NCBI RefSeq assembly: GCF_003732665.1
Contig: NZ_MOBP01000012.1
Span: 432,325-496,324 of the forward strand
DNA length: 64,000 bases
DNA from: Pseudomonas frederiksbergensis
Lineage (GTDB): Bacteria > Pseudomonadota > Gammaproteobacteria > Pseudomonadales > Pseudomonadaceae
Direction of reading: 5' to 3'
This document shows, piece after piece, positions 1-9,309 of the stretch. Both the position numbers and the translations under genes were made by a program. A model generated the notes under the pieces. That model saw nothing but the letters and a program-made list of their open reading frames with translations. It did not search any database and was not told the DNA's origin. Numbering within the stretch: the stretch's first letter is position 1; each line of letters begins with the position of its first letter.

Positions 1-222
1 CAAAATGTCCCAGCCATACAGGCCGGCGGCGTTGGAACGCAGCATTTTCCAGAGGAATTGCGGGCGGATCAGGCGCCACAAGTGGCGCCCCATGTTGTCC
101 GGCCCGACGCTGAAGAAAAACGTCGCCTTGACCTGGGCCTCATCGAGGATTTCCAGCAACCGGGGCACCCCTTCGCGGGTGCCTCGGTAGGTGTCGACAT
201 CGATACGTAGGCCTGCCTGCAT
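1..222 (-). CDS. arnD: ArnD, 4-deoxy-4-formamido-L-arabinose-phosphoundecaprenol deformylase (5' part only)
   Basis: Only the first 74 codons are inside the window; the gene continues past base 1. The visible N-terminus contains the NodB/polysaccharide deacetylase start, with the metal-site pattern RIDVDTYRGTREGVPRL followed by KATFFFSVGPDNMGRHLWRL. This fits ArnD, which removes the formyl group from undecaprenyl-phosphate-L-Ara4FN at the inner membrane. The ATG overlaps the arnA stop by one base (TAATG), so it is translationally coupled to arnA and is the fourth gene of the arnBCAD unit. Family assignment is secure from context and motif; the rest of the protein cannot be judged. Confidence 0.93.
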   Translation of the reverse strand, partial: MQAGLRIDVDTYRGTREGVPRLLEILDEAQVKATFFFSVGPDNMGRHLWRLIRPQFLWKMLRSNAAGLYGWDIL

Positions 223-2213
223 TAGCGCTTGTCCGCGATTTCGAGCATGGCTTCGCGCAGGAAGAAATCCAGCGTGTTGCCGATGGTCTCGCTCATCTCG
301 ACGGTTGGCGTCCAGTCCAGCAGGCGCTTGGCGTTGTCGATGCTTGGTTTGCGGTGGGACACATCCTGATAGCCCGTGCCGTAGAACGCCTTGCTTTCCA
401 CGTCGCGGAAACCGGCGAACGGCGGGAAGTTGCTGCGCAGCGGGTGCGCTTCGAACTGACGCAGCAGCTCTTCGCCCAACTGGCGGATGCTCGCTTCGTT
501 GTCCGGGTTGCCGATGTTGATGATCTGGCCGTTGCACACGTCATTGTCGTTGTCGATGATCCGCGCCAGGGCTTCGACGCCGTCGGCGATGTCAGTAAAG
601 CAGCGTTTTTGCTCGCCGCCGTCGAACAGACGGATAGGCGTGCCTTCCACCAGGTTGAGGATCAGTTGGGTGATCGCTCGGGAGCTGCCGATCCGCGCCG
701 AATCCAGGCGATCCAGGCGTGGGCCCATCCAGTTGAAGGGACGGAACAGGGTGAAATTCAGGCCCTTCTGGCCGTAGGCCCAGATAACACGGTCGAGCAG
801 TTGCTTGGAGACCGAGTAGATCCAGCGTTGTTTGTTGATCGGGCCGAGGACCAGGTTGGAGGTGTCTTCGTTGAAGCGCTCGTCCTGGCACATGCCATAG
901 ACTTCCGAGGTCGACGGGAAGATCACGCGCTTGTTGTACTTGACGCAGTAGCGCACCAGTTTCAGGTTTTCTTCGAAGTCGAGTTCGAACACGCGCAGCG
1001 GATTGCGGGTGTATTCGATCGGCGTGGCGATGGCCACCAGCGGCAGGACCACGTCGCATTTCTTGATGTGGTACTCGATCCACTCGGAGTGAATGCTGAT
1101 GTCACCTTCGACGAAGTGGAAGTTCGGATGGCTGCGCAAGCGGTCGATGGCGTCGGAACCAATGTCCAGGCCATAGACTTCATAGCGGTCGTCACGCAGC
1201 AGGCGCTCGGACAAGTGGTTACCGATGAAGCCGTTGACGCCGAGGATCAGCACGCGGGTACGGCGCGGTTTGCGTCCGGATTCAGCGCCACGCAGTACCG
1301 AACCGTCCACCAGCCCCAGCTCATTGGCCAGTTGCGGGCCGCTCAGGTACAAACCGTTGTCGTTGCGCTGCCCAGCGGTAATCACCAGGGAATCTTCGCC
1401 GCAAGCAATGCGCAGCGGGTCAACACTGATGACCCGGCCCGGTGCCTGGCCTTCATTGCCTTTGGCGACTTGCGCGCCCCAGACAATCAACTTGTGCTCG
1501 CCGACGTCGCAGAACGCGCCCGGATACGGTTGGGTCACGGCGCGAACCAGATTGAACAGTTCTTCCGCCGGTTTTTTCCAGACCAGTTTGCCATCGGCCG
1601 GAGTGCGACGACCGAACACGGTGGCTTTGGACTCGTCCTGCGGGGTTTCACTGACTTTGCCTTGCAGCAGCGCCGGCAGGGTGTCTCGCAGCAGTGAACT
1701 GGCGGCATCACGCAGCTTGGCGTGCAGGGTCAGGGCGGTGTCGGAGCGTTCGATCCCGACTTTTTGCTGGGCCAGGATGGCGCCGGCATCGGCGCGCTTG
1801 ACCATGCGGTGCAGGGTTACGCCGGTTTCGGTTTCGCCGTTGACCAATACCCAGTTGGCCGGCGCGCGACCACGGTACAGCGGCAGCAGCGAGCCGTGCA
1901 GGTTGAACGCACCTTTGCTTGCGGTGGCCAGCAGTGGCTCGCTCAGCAGATGGCGGTAGTAGAACGAAAAGATGTAGTCCGGGTTGAGCTTGGCAATGCG
2001 CTCGATCCACAGTGGATGGTTGGCATCCTCCGGGGCGTGCACGGGAATGCCTTGATTGGCACACAGTTGCGCCACGGAGCCATAGAAAGCGTTTTCCTTC
2101 GGGTCATCGGCGTGGGTGAACACCGCCGCAATCTCGAAACCTGCGCCAAGCAGGGCGTCGATGCCGGCACAGCCGATATCGTGATAGGCGAAGACAACAG
2201 CTTTTTTGCTCAT
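222..2213 (-). CDS. arnA: ArnA, bifunctional UDP-Ara4N formyltransferase / UDP-glucuronate decarboxylase
   Basis: At 663 residues it has the normal full ArnA length. The N-terminal half (about 1-300) is a formyltransferase with the HGSLLPLYRGRAP motif near residue 104 and an aspartate in the KRADAGAIL stretch. The C-terminal half (about 315-663) is an SDR-type dehydrogenase/decarboxylase with the NAD-binding pattern GVNGFIGNHL and a Ser-Tyr-Lys active site (YSVSKQ). The two halves oxidise and decarboxylate UDP-glucuronic acid and N-formylate UDP-L-Ara4N in the cytoplasm. The start overlaps the arnC stop by four bases. Part of the minus-strand arnBCAD operon for cationic lipid A modification and polymyxin resistance. 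Confidence 0.97.
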   Translation of the reverse strand: MSKKAVVFAYHDIGCAGIDALLGAGFEIAAVFTHADDPKENAFYGSVAQLCANQGIPVHAPEDANHPLWIERIAKLNPDYIFSFYYRHLLSEPLLATASKGAFNLHGSLLPLYRGRAPANWVLVNGETETGVTLHRMVKRADAGAILAQQKVGIERSDTALTLHAKLRDAASSLLRDTLPALLQGKVSETPQDESKATVFGRRTPADGKLVWKKPAEELFNLVRAVTQPYPGAFCDVGEHKLIVWGAQVAKGNEGQAPGRVISVDPLRIACGEDSLVITAGQRNDNGLYLSGPQLANELGLVDGSVLRGAESGRKPRRTRVLILGVNGFIGNHLSERLLRDDRYEVYGLDIGSDAIDRLRSHPNFHFVEGDISIHSEWIEYHIKKCDVVLPLVAIATPIEYTRNPLRVFELDFEENLKLVRYCVKYNKRVIFPSTSEVYGMCQDERFNEDTSNLVLGPINKQRWIYSVSKQLLDRVIWAYGQKGLNFTLFRPFNWMGPRLDRLDSARIGSSRAITQLILNLVEGTPIRLFDGGEQKRCFTDIADGVEALARIIDNDNDVCNGQIINIGNPDNEASIRQLGEELLRQFEAHPLRSNFPPFAGFRDVESKAFYGTGYQDVSHRKPSIDNAKRLLDWTPTVEMSETIGNTLDFFLREAMLEIADKR

Positions 2214-3229
2214 GAGAGAACCTGATCGGAAGAAGTGGAAGTGAGACCGTCGACAGTGACAACGGGAGCAGGGGAGGCGGGTTGGCTACGCAAGACTTTT
2301 TCGATGAAGAACCGCGGGCGGGCCCGGACATCGCTGTACATGCGGCCCAGGTATTCACCTAACAGGCCCATGCCGATGAATTGCCCGCCGGTGAAGACAA
2401 ACAGCACGGCGAACAGCACGAACGTACCGCCGCCAGCCCAGCCGGCGCCAAAGGCCAGGCGCAGGACAATCAACGCGATGGCAAACAGCACGCCAAGACC
2501 GGCCATGCAGAAGCCGACAATGCTGAGCAGGCGCAGCGGAGTGGTGGTCATGCAGGTGATCAGGTCGAACATCAGGTTGACCAGGCGCATCGGGCTGTAC
2601 TTGGATTCGCCGTGTTCACGCTCGGCGTGGGTCACGAGGATTTCCGTGGTGTGGCGGGCGAAGCTGTTGGCCAAAATCGGGATGAAGGTGCTGCGTTCGC
2701 GGCAGGCGAGCATCGCGTCGACGATGGTCCGGCGGTAGGCGCGGAGCATGCAGCCGTAGTCGCTCATGGCCACGCCGGTGGAGCGTTGCACCGCCAGATT
2801 GATCAGTTTCGAGGGCCAACGGCGCAGGGCCGAGTCCTGGCGGTTGTTACGCACGGTGGCGACCACGTCGTAGCCGAGTTCGGCCTGGGCGACCAATCGG
2901 GGGATTTCTTCCGGCGGGTTTTGCAGGTCGGCGTCCAGGGTAATTACCACGTCGCCCTTGCACTGTTCGAACCCGGCCATGATCGCCGCGTGCTGGCCGT
3001 AGTTGCGGTTGAGAATGACCGCCACCACCGGGCTGCACTCGCGGCTGGCGGCCTCTTCCAGAATCTGCGCCGAGTTGTCGCGGCTGCCGTCGTCCACCAA
3101 GACGATTTCGTAGTCGTGGTGCAATTGCTGGCACGCGGCTTCAGTGCGCCTGAGCAACTCGGGAAGGCTGTCTTGCTCGTTGTAGACCGGGATGACGATC
3201 GATACGCAACGGATCGGATAAGGTTTCAC
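2210..3229 (-). CDS. arnC: ArnC, undecaprenyl-phosphate 4-deoxy-4-formamido-L-arabinose transferase
   Basis: A 339-residue GT2 family glycosyltransferase. The N-terminal domain shows the usual nucleotide-sugar signatures (IVIPVYNEQDSLPEL, VDDGSRDNS, and LDADLQNPPEE as the DXD region). Two strongly hydrophobic segments near residues 230-300 are the membrane anchor. ArnC transfers L-Ara4FN from UDP to undecaprenyl phosphate on the cytoplasmic face of the inner membrane. It overlaps arnB and arnA by four bases on either side, a tightly coupled operon. Length and order match the family closely. Confidence 0.96.
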   Translation of the reverse strand: MKPYPIRCVSIVIPVYNEQDSLPELLRRTEAACQQLHHDYEIVLVDDGSRDNSAQILEEAASRECSPVVAVILNRNYGQHAAIMAGFEQCKGDVVITLDADLQNPPEEIPRLVAQAELGYDVVATVRNNRQDSALRRWPSKLINLAVQRSTGVAMSDYGCMLRAYRRTIVDAMLACRERSTFIPILANSFARHTTEILVTHAEREHGESKYSPMRLVNLMFDLITCMTTTPLRLLSIVGFCMAGLGVLFAIALIVLRLAFGAGWAGGGTFVLFAVLFVFTGGQFIGMGLLGEYLGRMYSDVRARPRFFIEKVLRSQPASPAPVVTVDGLTSTSSDQVLS

Positions 3230-4374
3230 AGGCGGGCGTCCATAATGTTGGCAATGGCACCTACGACACGTTCAACGTCGTCGGTGGTCATGTCGGGGAA
3301 CAACGGGATCGAACACAGCCGCGCCGAGTTCCATTCGGTATTGGGCAGGTAGATGTCCGGGTAACGCTGGCGGTAGTAGGTGTGCAGGTGCGTGGCGATG
3401 AAGTGAATGCCGGTGCCGATGTTCTGCTCCTGCAAAGCCTTCATGAAGGCTTCACGGTCGAGACCGCAGCGTTCGGCGTCGATGCGCAGGATGAACAGGT
3501 GCCAGGCGTGCTGTTGCGGATACGCCGGGATGGCCAGCGGTTGTACAGGCAGGCCTTCGAGCCGTTGCAGGTAGGTTTGGGCCAGTTGCGTGCGCTTGGC
3601 GTTGATCTCGTCCAGTCGCTCCAGTTGCACCAGAGCGATGGCGGCGTTGATGTCGGCCAGGTTGTATTTGAAACCGGGCTCGATCACCTGGGCCTGGGGT
3701 TTGCGGCCACCGGTCAGGCGGTCGTAGGCGTCAACGCCCAGGCCGTGGAACTTGAGCATGCGCACCCGAGCGGCCAGGTTTTCATCGTCGCTGACAAACA
3801 TCGCGCCCTCAGCGCAGGTCATGTTTTTGATGGCGTGGAACGAGAAGATCGCCGTGCCCTGTGAGCCAACGTGGCGACCTTTGTAAAAGGTGCCAGCGGC
3901 GTGGGCGGCGTCTTCGATCACGGCAATCCCATGTTTGTCGGCCAGGGCATAGAGCGGATCGAGATCGAACGCCGCGCCGGCGTAATGCACCGGGATGATC
4001 GCCCGGGTCCGAGGCGTGATTGCCGCTTCGATGCTCTGCAAGTCGCTCATCAAGGTGTCGCGATCCACGTCGACAAACACTGGCGTCGCCCCCAACAGAC
4101 AGATCATGTTGGCGGTGGATACCCAGGTCTGGGACGGGGTGATGACTTCATCCCCGGGACCGATGCCCAAGGCCAGCAAGGTGATGTGCATGCCACCGGT
4201 GGCCGAAGACAATGCCACGGCATGCTTGCAACCGACGTAATTAGCGAAGTGCTCTTCCAGTGCCTGGTTTTTTGGCCCTGTGGTGATCCAGCCCGAGCGT
4301 AATACTTGCTCTACGGCTGCAATTTCCTCATCGCCGATACTGGGGCGGGAGAAGGGGAGAAAAGCCTGACTCAT
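3226..4374 (-). CDS. arnB: ArnB, UDP-L-Ara4O aminotransferase
   Basis: PLP-dependent DegT/DnrJ/EryC1 family aminotransferase of 382 residues when started at the ATG at 4374 (MSQAFLPFSRPS), the usual ArnB N-terminus. That ATG is preceded by a GAGG ribosome site; the longer open frame upstream adds residues unlike the family. The PLP lysine sits in SFHAIKNMTCAEG. ArnB converts the 4-keto sugar made by ArnA to UDP-L-Ara4N with glutamate as amino donor. It is the first gene of the arnBCAD operon, so the promoter must lie in the gap upstream. Confidence 0.96.
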   Translation of the reverse strand: MSQAFLPFSRPSIGDEEIAAVEQVLRSGWITTGPKNQALEEHFANYVGCKHAVALSSATGGMHITLLALGIGPGDEVITPSQTWVSTANMICLLGATPVFVDVDRDTLMSDLQSIEAAITPRTRAIIPVHYAGAAFDLDPLYALADKHGIAVIEDAAHAAGTFYKGRHVGSQGTAIFSFHAIKNMTCAEGAMFVSDDENLAARVRMLKFHGLGVDAYDRLTGGRKPQAQVIEPGFKYNLADINAAIALVQLERLDEINAKRTQLAQTYLQRLEGLPVQPLAIPAYPQQHAWHLFILRIDAERCGLDREAFMKALQEQNIGTGIHFIATHLHTYYRQRYPDIYLPNTEWNSARLCSIPLFPDMTTDDVERVVGAIANIMDARL

Positions 4375-4716
4375 GGGGACCTCGGGGCTGGCACATCGAC
4401 AAAATTCGGGACGAACGGATTGGATCCACACCTAAGCGTAGACGCTGAAAAATTAGTCGCATCAATGAGTTGCTACATAAATATTACAAATTGCTTAGGT
4501 TGACTTTTTGCAACGGCCTCGTCAGGTTGTGCTACCTGATCGCTGGTGGCCTGTTTGAATTAGAGTAGGCCCGAAATTGTGAAAGGAACATGAAAAACCG
4601 GTCGGCGAATCGTTTATCTGAAGTTCAGACAGCTAGAGTTCAGACTTCGACCGTTTATCGCGTTAATTCCATCGTCGGCCACTCCTTACAGCAAGTAGCC
4701 GAACTCTTTAGTTGTT
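4375..4716. other. Intergenic region carrying the arn promoter
   Basis: Gap of 342 bases between the divergent arnB and recombinase genes. It is more AT-rich than its flanks (for example TAAATATTACAAATTGC near 4477-4493) and must contain the arn operon promoter. I looked for PhoP and PmrA type direct repeats and did not find a pair I would defend. No gene is seen here. Confidence 0.5.
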
Positions 4717-5688
4717 GTGTTGAACCGTTTTCATTCAAGGCTTTTTCGTTTGACTGACTTACCCGTTAATGAACCCAAGGCTGTAAAAGCCAACCCGTTG
4801 ACCCTGTATCTGGCACGCCTGGCGCCGTCCAGCCAACTGACCATGCGTTATGTGTTGCAAGATGCGGCGGATCGCCTGGGTTTCGATGATGTGAACATTG
4901 AAGAGATCCCCTGGTACGAACTCCAGCCTGAAGACGTCGTCGCGTTAGTGGCTGCGCTGCGCACTGACGGGTACGCGCCGAATACTTCTTCGCTGTATGT
5001 GAACGCCGTGCGCGGGGTGATGAACGAAGCCTGGCGCATGAGCCTGATCAGCCAGGAACACTTGCTGAAGATGCGCTCGGTCAAAGGCATTGCCGGCACA
5101 CGGCTGTCCCAGGGGCGTAACCTCAAGCGCACACTGATTCAGGAGTTGATGGAAGTCTGCGCGGCGGACCCGCGACCACAAGGCCTGCGGGACGCGGCGA
5201 TCATTGCGGTGTTGTACGGCTCGGGCATGCGCAAGTCGGAGTCGGTGAACCTCGACCTGAACCAGGTCGATTTCAGCGAACGCAGCCTGCGGGTCACGGC
5301 CAAGGGCAACAAACAGTTGATCAAATACGCCCCGGCCTGGGCGTTCGCCAAACTGGAGGCGTGGCTGGAGCTGCGGCGTTCGCAATTGGGAGAAGGGCAG
5401 CAGGACGATCCGTTCCTGTTCAACCGCATCCGCCGAGGCAGCCACATTACCCGCGAGCGCATCACCAAACATGCGATCTATTACATCGCCCGCCAGCGCG
5501 GTGCGCAGGTCGGGGTGAAGATCATGCCCCACGACTTCCGTCGCTCGTTCATCACCCGGGTGATTGAAGAGCACGACCTGTCGATTGCGCAGAAACTGGC
5601 GCATCACAGCAACATCCAGACCACGGCCAACTATGACGTGCGCGATGACAATGAGCGGCGCCGGGCGGTGGATCGCTTCGATTTATAA
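4717..5688 (+). CDS. Solitary tyrosine recombinase / site-specific integrase
   Basis: About 323 residues, XerC/XerD-like fold. The catalytic set is complete: Arg in YGSGMRKSESVNL, Lys in TAKGNKQL, His-x-x-Arg in MPHDFRRSFI, His in LAHHSNIQTT and the Tyr nucleophile in TANYDVRDDN. An N-terminal SAM-like core-binding domain precedes it. The exact start is uncertain because only GTG/TTG codons are available near 4717. It sits between arnB and the glycosyltransferase genes with no neighbouring phage or transposon genes and no obvious att repeats, so it looks like a resident solitary recombinase rather than part of a prophage. Its target site is not evident. Confidence 0.85.
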   Translation: MLNRFHSRLFRLTDLPVNEPKAVKANPLTLYLARLAPSSQLTMRYVLQDAADRLGFDDVNIEEIPWYELQPEDVVALVAALRTDGYAPNTSSLYVNAVRGVMNEAWRMSLISQEHLLKMRSVKGIAGTRLSQGRNLKRTLIQELMEVCAADPRPQGLRDAAIIAVLYGSGMRKSESVNLDLNQVDFSERSLRVTAKGNKQLIKYAPAWAFAKLEAWLELRRSQLGEGQQDDPFLFNRIRRGSHITRERITKHAIYYIARQRGAQVGVKIMPHDFRRSFITRVIEEHDLSIAQKLAHHSNIQTTANYDVRDDNERRRAVDRFDL

Positions 5689-5705
5689 ACCTGACTCAAA
5701 ACCCT

Positions 5706-5793
5706 GTGGGAGCGGGCATGCTCGCGAAGGCGGTGTATCAGCCAATGCATGTGTCGACTGACACGACGCCCTCGCGAGCAAGCCCGCTCCCAC
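5706..5793. repeat. REP doublet (REPIN)
   Basis: Two inverted copies of the Pseudomonas REP core (GTGGGAGCGGGCATGCTCGC at the left, its complement ending CCCGCTCCCAC at the right) flank about 40 bases. It fills the gap between two convergent genes and could also act as a bidirectional terminator. The same element recurs near 7340 and 13889. Confidence 0.9.
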
Positions 5794-5795
5794 GA

Positions 5796-7298
5796 TCAGG
5801 ACTGCGGGATAAACGCCACGCTCTGGTCTTCCCGCCCATGGAACAATCGCTCGCCGTTGGTGGGCGTGGTGGTGATGACCTGGTGGTCGACACTCAGATA
5901 GCCCAGCGGCAAGGCATCGCCGTTACGGTATTGCGCCACGATGATGGTGCGCTGCGGGTCCCAGTGTTGGCCGCTGGTGGTGTTCAGCCAGGTCATCAAC
6001 GCGGCGCTGTCGCCCGTGCGCGGGAAGTTCTGGTTTTCCTGCACGTAATAGAAGGGTGCGCCGCCGGTTTGCAGGTACATCGGCACTTTGTTGTCGACTT
6101 CGATCATCACCATGCGCCATTCCTTCAGCGGCGCACGCTGGCTGGCTTCAAGCCTGACCATTTCGCCGAATTGCATCACGCCACCACCGCCGTTGGTCCA
6201 GGGATAAAGCACGCCCAGCACCGCGAGCAACAGCAGCGTCGCGGCGCCAAAACCGATTTTCCAGCCACGGGTCACTGCGTTGCGTTGGTTAAGCCACCAG
6301 GCCCCGAGCAATTGCGCAAATGGCACCAGGGGCAACACGTAATAACTGCGCCGGCTGCCACTGGCGGTGAAGAACAACATCAATAAGCCCAGACCCCAGA
6401 TCAGCCAGCGGGTATTGGGTTCGACGCTGCGCCAGTGCCGCACGGCGACCCACGCCGCGATGATCCAGCACGGTGCCCAGGGCAGGGTGTAGACCGGCAG
6501 GTAAATCAGATAGGTGTAAATCGGCCCGATGTTGTCGAACGGCTGGAAAAACCGCACGACGTTTTCCCGCAGCACCAGGCCCAGGCCACTTTCGCCGTAG
6601 GTTGGCGCGCCGTAGATGTGGGACAGCACAAACGGGGTCATGTAGAACGCGCCAGCGATCGCCAAGGCCAGGCACAGCCGCAGATTGAGATGGCGTTTCC
6701 AGCGCCCGTCCTGCAACAGATGGGGCAACAGCAGCAGGCCCGGCAGAATGAAGCCGATCAGGCCTTTGAACAGCGAGGTCAGCGACAGCAGCAGGAAAAA
6801 TCCCAGGTAGCGCCCCAGTCGTATGTCCTCCGGCCCGCGCCAATACCACCACACGGCGGCGAGCACACCGCACACGGTGAGGATGTCTGCCGTGGCCACC
6901 CGCGCCCAGAACACGAAGTAGAAGGTCGTCGCCAGCATCCATCCGGCGATCAGGCCGGTGCCTTTGCGAAACAATTGTTCGCCGAGCAGGTACACCAACC
7001 ACACACTGAGCCACGCTGCCAATACCGAGGACAAGCGCAACGACGCGTTTCCAAGGCCGCCGGTCAACCAGGCGGTGGCGGTGATCAGCCAATAGGACGG
7101 TAGCGGTTTGTCGTAATACGGGCCGCCCTTGAGGTAGGGGTCGAAGTAGTCGCCGCTTTGCAGCATCTGCAGGGCGATGTTGGCCCAGCGGGTTTCCGCG
7201 CCCCACAGCTCCCGCGAGTCCAAACCCAATAACAACATCAGCGCCGTCGCGCCCAGCAGCAGCCATAGGGCGGCCCTGTCACTTGCCTGGAACTTCAT
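5796..7298 (-). CDS. ArnT-like / GT39-family membrane glycosyltransferase
   Basis: A 500-residue integral membrane protein with roughly 11-12 hydrophobic segments. It opens with the ArnT/PMT-type first periplasmic loop (LDSRELWGAETRWANIALQM, then PYLKGGPYYDKPLPSYW), in which an acidic residue is expected to be catalytic. Proteins of this class move a sugar from a polyprenyl carrier to an acceptor on the periplasmic side of the inner membrane. It lies beside a clearer ArnT paralogue and close to arnBCAD, so a related role in surface glycosylation is likely, but the sugar and acceptor cannot be read from the sequence. It is more divergent from ArnT than its neighbour. Confidence 0.8.
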   Translation of the reverse strand: MKFQASDRAALWLLLGATALMLLLGLDSRELWGAETRWANIALQMLQSGDYFDPYLKGGPYYDKPLPSYWLITATAWLTGGLGNASLRLSSVLAAWLSVWLVYLLGEQLFRKGTGLIAGWMLATTFYFVFWARVATADILTVCGVLAAVWWYWRGPEDIRLGRYLGFFLLLSLTSLFKGLIGFILPGLLLLPHLLQDGRWKRHLNLRLCLALAIAGAFYMTPFVLSHIYGAPTYGESGLGLVLRENVVRFFQPFDNIGPIYTYLIYLPVYTLPWAPCWIIAAWVAVRHWRSVEPNTRWLIWGLGLLMLFFTASGSRRSYYVLPLVPFAQLLGAWWLNQRNAVTRGWKIGFGAATLLLLAVLGVLYPWTNGGGGVMQFGEMVRLEASQRAPLKEWRMVMIEVDNKVPMYLQTGGAPFYYVQENQNFPRTGDSAALMTWLNTTSGQHWDPQRTIIVAQYRNGDALPLGYLSVDHQVITTTPTNGERLFHGREDQSVAFIPQS

Positions 7299-7339
7299 GG
7301 GGTTTTTCCTGGAGCTTGAAAATTAGCACCACCCCTTGA

Positions 7340-7425
7340 GGGAGCGGGCTTGCTCGCTAAGGCGGTGTATCAGTCAATGCATGTGTCGACTGACACTCCG
7401 CCTTCGCGAGCAAGCCCGCTCCCAC
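7340..7425. repeat. REP doublet (REPIN)
   Basis: Inverted pair of REP cores (GGAGCGGGCTTGCTCGC at the left, GCAAGCCCGCTCCCAC at the right) around a spacer nearly identical to that of the element at 5706-5793, including the ATGCATGTGTCGACTGACAC stretch. It lies between the two glycosyltransferase genes. Confidence 0.9.
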
Positions 7426-7449
7426 AGGATGCTGTGTTTGCCTTATGGA

Positions 7450-9165
7450 TCAGGGCTGGGTCTGGGGGAATATCAGAATCTCCAGATTGCCACGCTCGTA
7501 GCGCTTGCCATCCACCGGCAACAACGCCACTTCTTGAACTTCCTGCACGCTGTTGACCCGCATCACCACCCCGACCGAGCCTTTCTTGCGCGCTTGCGTC
7601 ATCCACTGGCCGACGTTCTCCTTGGTGACCTTGCGCGACGCCATGGCCGGATCGTCGAGGCCATATTTCAGCTCGCCGATGGTGTTGAACAGGTCGACCT
7701 GCGGCCGCTTCAAGCGCCAGGACAAGGCCGATGCCGCACCCAGGTCGTTGCTGAGCAACGAGGTCGTCTGGCTCAAGGCCTCCTGGTGTTCGGCGATGAA
7801 CTGGTCAGGCATCTTGCTGTTGACGATCGTCGCCGGCATCGCCGCTGGCAGTAGCGCCACCAGCAGCCAGCTCCCCAGCGCCGGCGCGGCCCAAAACTGC
7901 AACGGACGCGAGACTTGCAATGCGTTGGCGATGATCCATCCAGCCAGCACGATATAGGCCAGGGACAGGCTGAACATCTCGGTGTTTTCGAAGATTTCCT
8001 TTGTCGCCTGAACGTAGATCAAGGCGATCAGGCCAGCGCCGCCCAACACCACGTTGAGTGCACCGTTGAAACGAATCACCCGGTCGTTCCCCTGGTCGAC
8101 CAGTCCCACCACGGCATGCCCCATCAGCAACGCCAGCGGCAGCAGGCACGGCATGATGTAGGTCGGCAACTTGCCGCTGCTCAGGCTGAAAAAGGTAAGG
8201 GGCAACAGCAGCCACATCAGCAGAAAACCTATGATCGGTTCACGCCGGGTTTTCCAGGCCTGGATAAAGGTCGATGGCAACAGCGCGGCCCACGGCATGC
8301 TCGATGCCACCAACAACGGCAGGTAGAACCACCACGGCTGGGCGTGTTGCGCATCGTCGGCGGCAAACCGGCGAATGTGCTCATTCCAGAAGAAAAACCG
8401 CCAGAAGTCCGGTTCCTGATGATTAATGGCCAGCACCCACGGCAAACAAACCAGCACCGCCACGCCCACCGCAATCGACCCGTAGCGCAGCAGTTCACCC
8501 AGACGTCGTTGCCAGAGCATGTAGGGCAGGGCGATCAGCACCGGCAACAACCAGGCGAGGAAACCCTTGGTCATGAAGCCCATACCACACGCGGCGCCCA
8601 ACACTGCCCAGGCACCGAGTCGAGGCTTACCGGAAGGCTGGTCGATGGCAAACCACAACGCCACCAGGCTCAAATTGACCCAGAACGTGAACTGCGGATC
8701 GAGATTGGCATAACCGGCTTGCCCGGCGATCAACCCGAAACTCATGTAGAGCAACGCACAGGCGCCACTTTTACGCGGGTCGTTCCACAGTCGGCGGGCA
8801 ATCAGGTAGGTCAGCCAGATGCTCAGCCCAGTGCTCATCGCGGAGGCAATTCGCACACCAAAGAGGTTGTCGCCGAACACGGCCTGGCCGATGGCGATCA
8901 TCCAGTAGCCGGCGATGGGTTTTTCGAAATAACGGATGCCCATGAAGTGCGGGGCGATCCAGTTGCCACTCAGGCGCATTTCCTGGGCAATCTGGCCGTA
9001 GCGGGTTTCATCGGGAATCCACAAGCCGTGACTCATCAGCGGCAGCAAATAGAACACCACGAAGGCCAGGAGCAAACCGGGAACGATCCAGCGCTCGACG
9101 GAGGAGGGGGCCCGCCGGGATAGCCGGGCCGCAGAGTGTTGCAACAGATTGTGGTGGGACGTCAT
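7450..9165 (-). CDS. arnT: ArnT-type 4-amino-4-deoxy-L-arabinose lipid A transferase
   Basis: At 571 residues with about 12-13 membrane segments it matches ArnT in length and layout. The signature first loop is present (GLWIPDETRYGQIAQEM, then FMGIRYFEKPIAGYW), including the DE pair thought to be catalytic. ArnT transfers L-Ara4N from undecaprenyl phosphate to lipid A phosphates at the periplasmic face. It is not in the arnBCAD operon itself; pseudomonads often carry more than one arnT, and another copy may follow arnD outside this window. I call it ArnT-type with high confidence but cannot say which paralogue. Confidence 0.85.
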   Translation of the reverse strand: MTSHHNLLQHSAARLSRRAPSSVERWIVPGLLLAFVVFYLLPLMSHGLWIPDETRYGQIAQEMRLSGNWIAPHFMGIRYFEKPIAGYWMIAIGQAVFGDNLFGVRIASAMSTGLSIWLTYLIARRLWNDPRKSGACALLYMSFGLIAGQAGYANLDPQFTFWVNLSLVALWFAIDQPSGKPRLGAWAVLGAACGMGFMTKGFLAWLLPVLIALPYMLWQRRLGELLRYGSIAVGVAVLVCLPWVLAINHQEPDFWRFFFWNEHIRRFAADDAQHAQPWWFYLPLLVASSMPWAALLPSTFIQAWKTRREPIIGFLLMWLLLPLTFFSLSSGKLPTYIMPCLLPLALLMGHAVVGLVDQGNDRVIRFNGALNVVLGGAGLIALIYVQATKEIFENTEMFSLSLAYIVLAGWIIANALQVSRPLQFWAAPALGSWLLVALLPAAMPATIVNSKMPDQFIAEHQEALSQTTSLLSNDLGAASALSWRLKRPQVDLFNTIGELKYGLDDPAMASRKVTKENVGQWMTQARKKGSVGVVMRVNSVQEVQEVALLPVDGKRYERGNLEILIFPQTQP

Positions 9166-9309
9166 GAAAAAACCTTAACGCAAGGACGCAGTGGATCCAG
9201 AGCACTATCAGCCTTCCTCGCTGAACAGTGCCTGAAGGAATGACACACGCTTATTGAAGAATGCGAACTAACGGGGAGAACTAATGGAAAGAACTAACGA
9301 CACCAAGGA

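Noticed and set aside
354..1697. Plus-strand open frame of 447 codons antisense to arnA
   Set aside because: It is the mirror of a high-GC gene; its translation has a skewed Val/Ala/Gln/His composition and no motif, whereas ArnA is certain on the other strand.
7915..9123. Plus-strand open frame of 402 codons antisense to arnT
   Set aside because: Gln/His/Arg-rich shadow typical of the complement of a membrane protein gene; no ribosome site or family.
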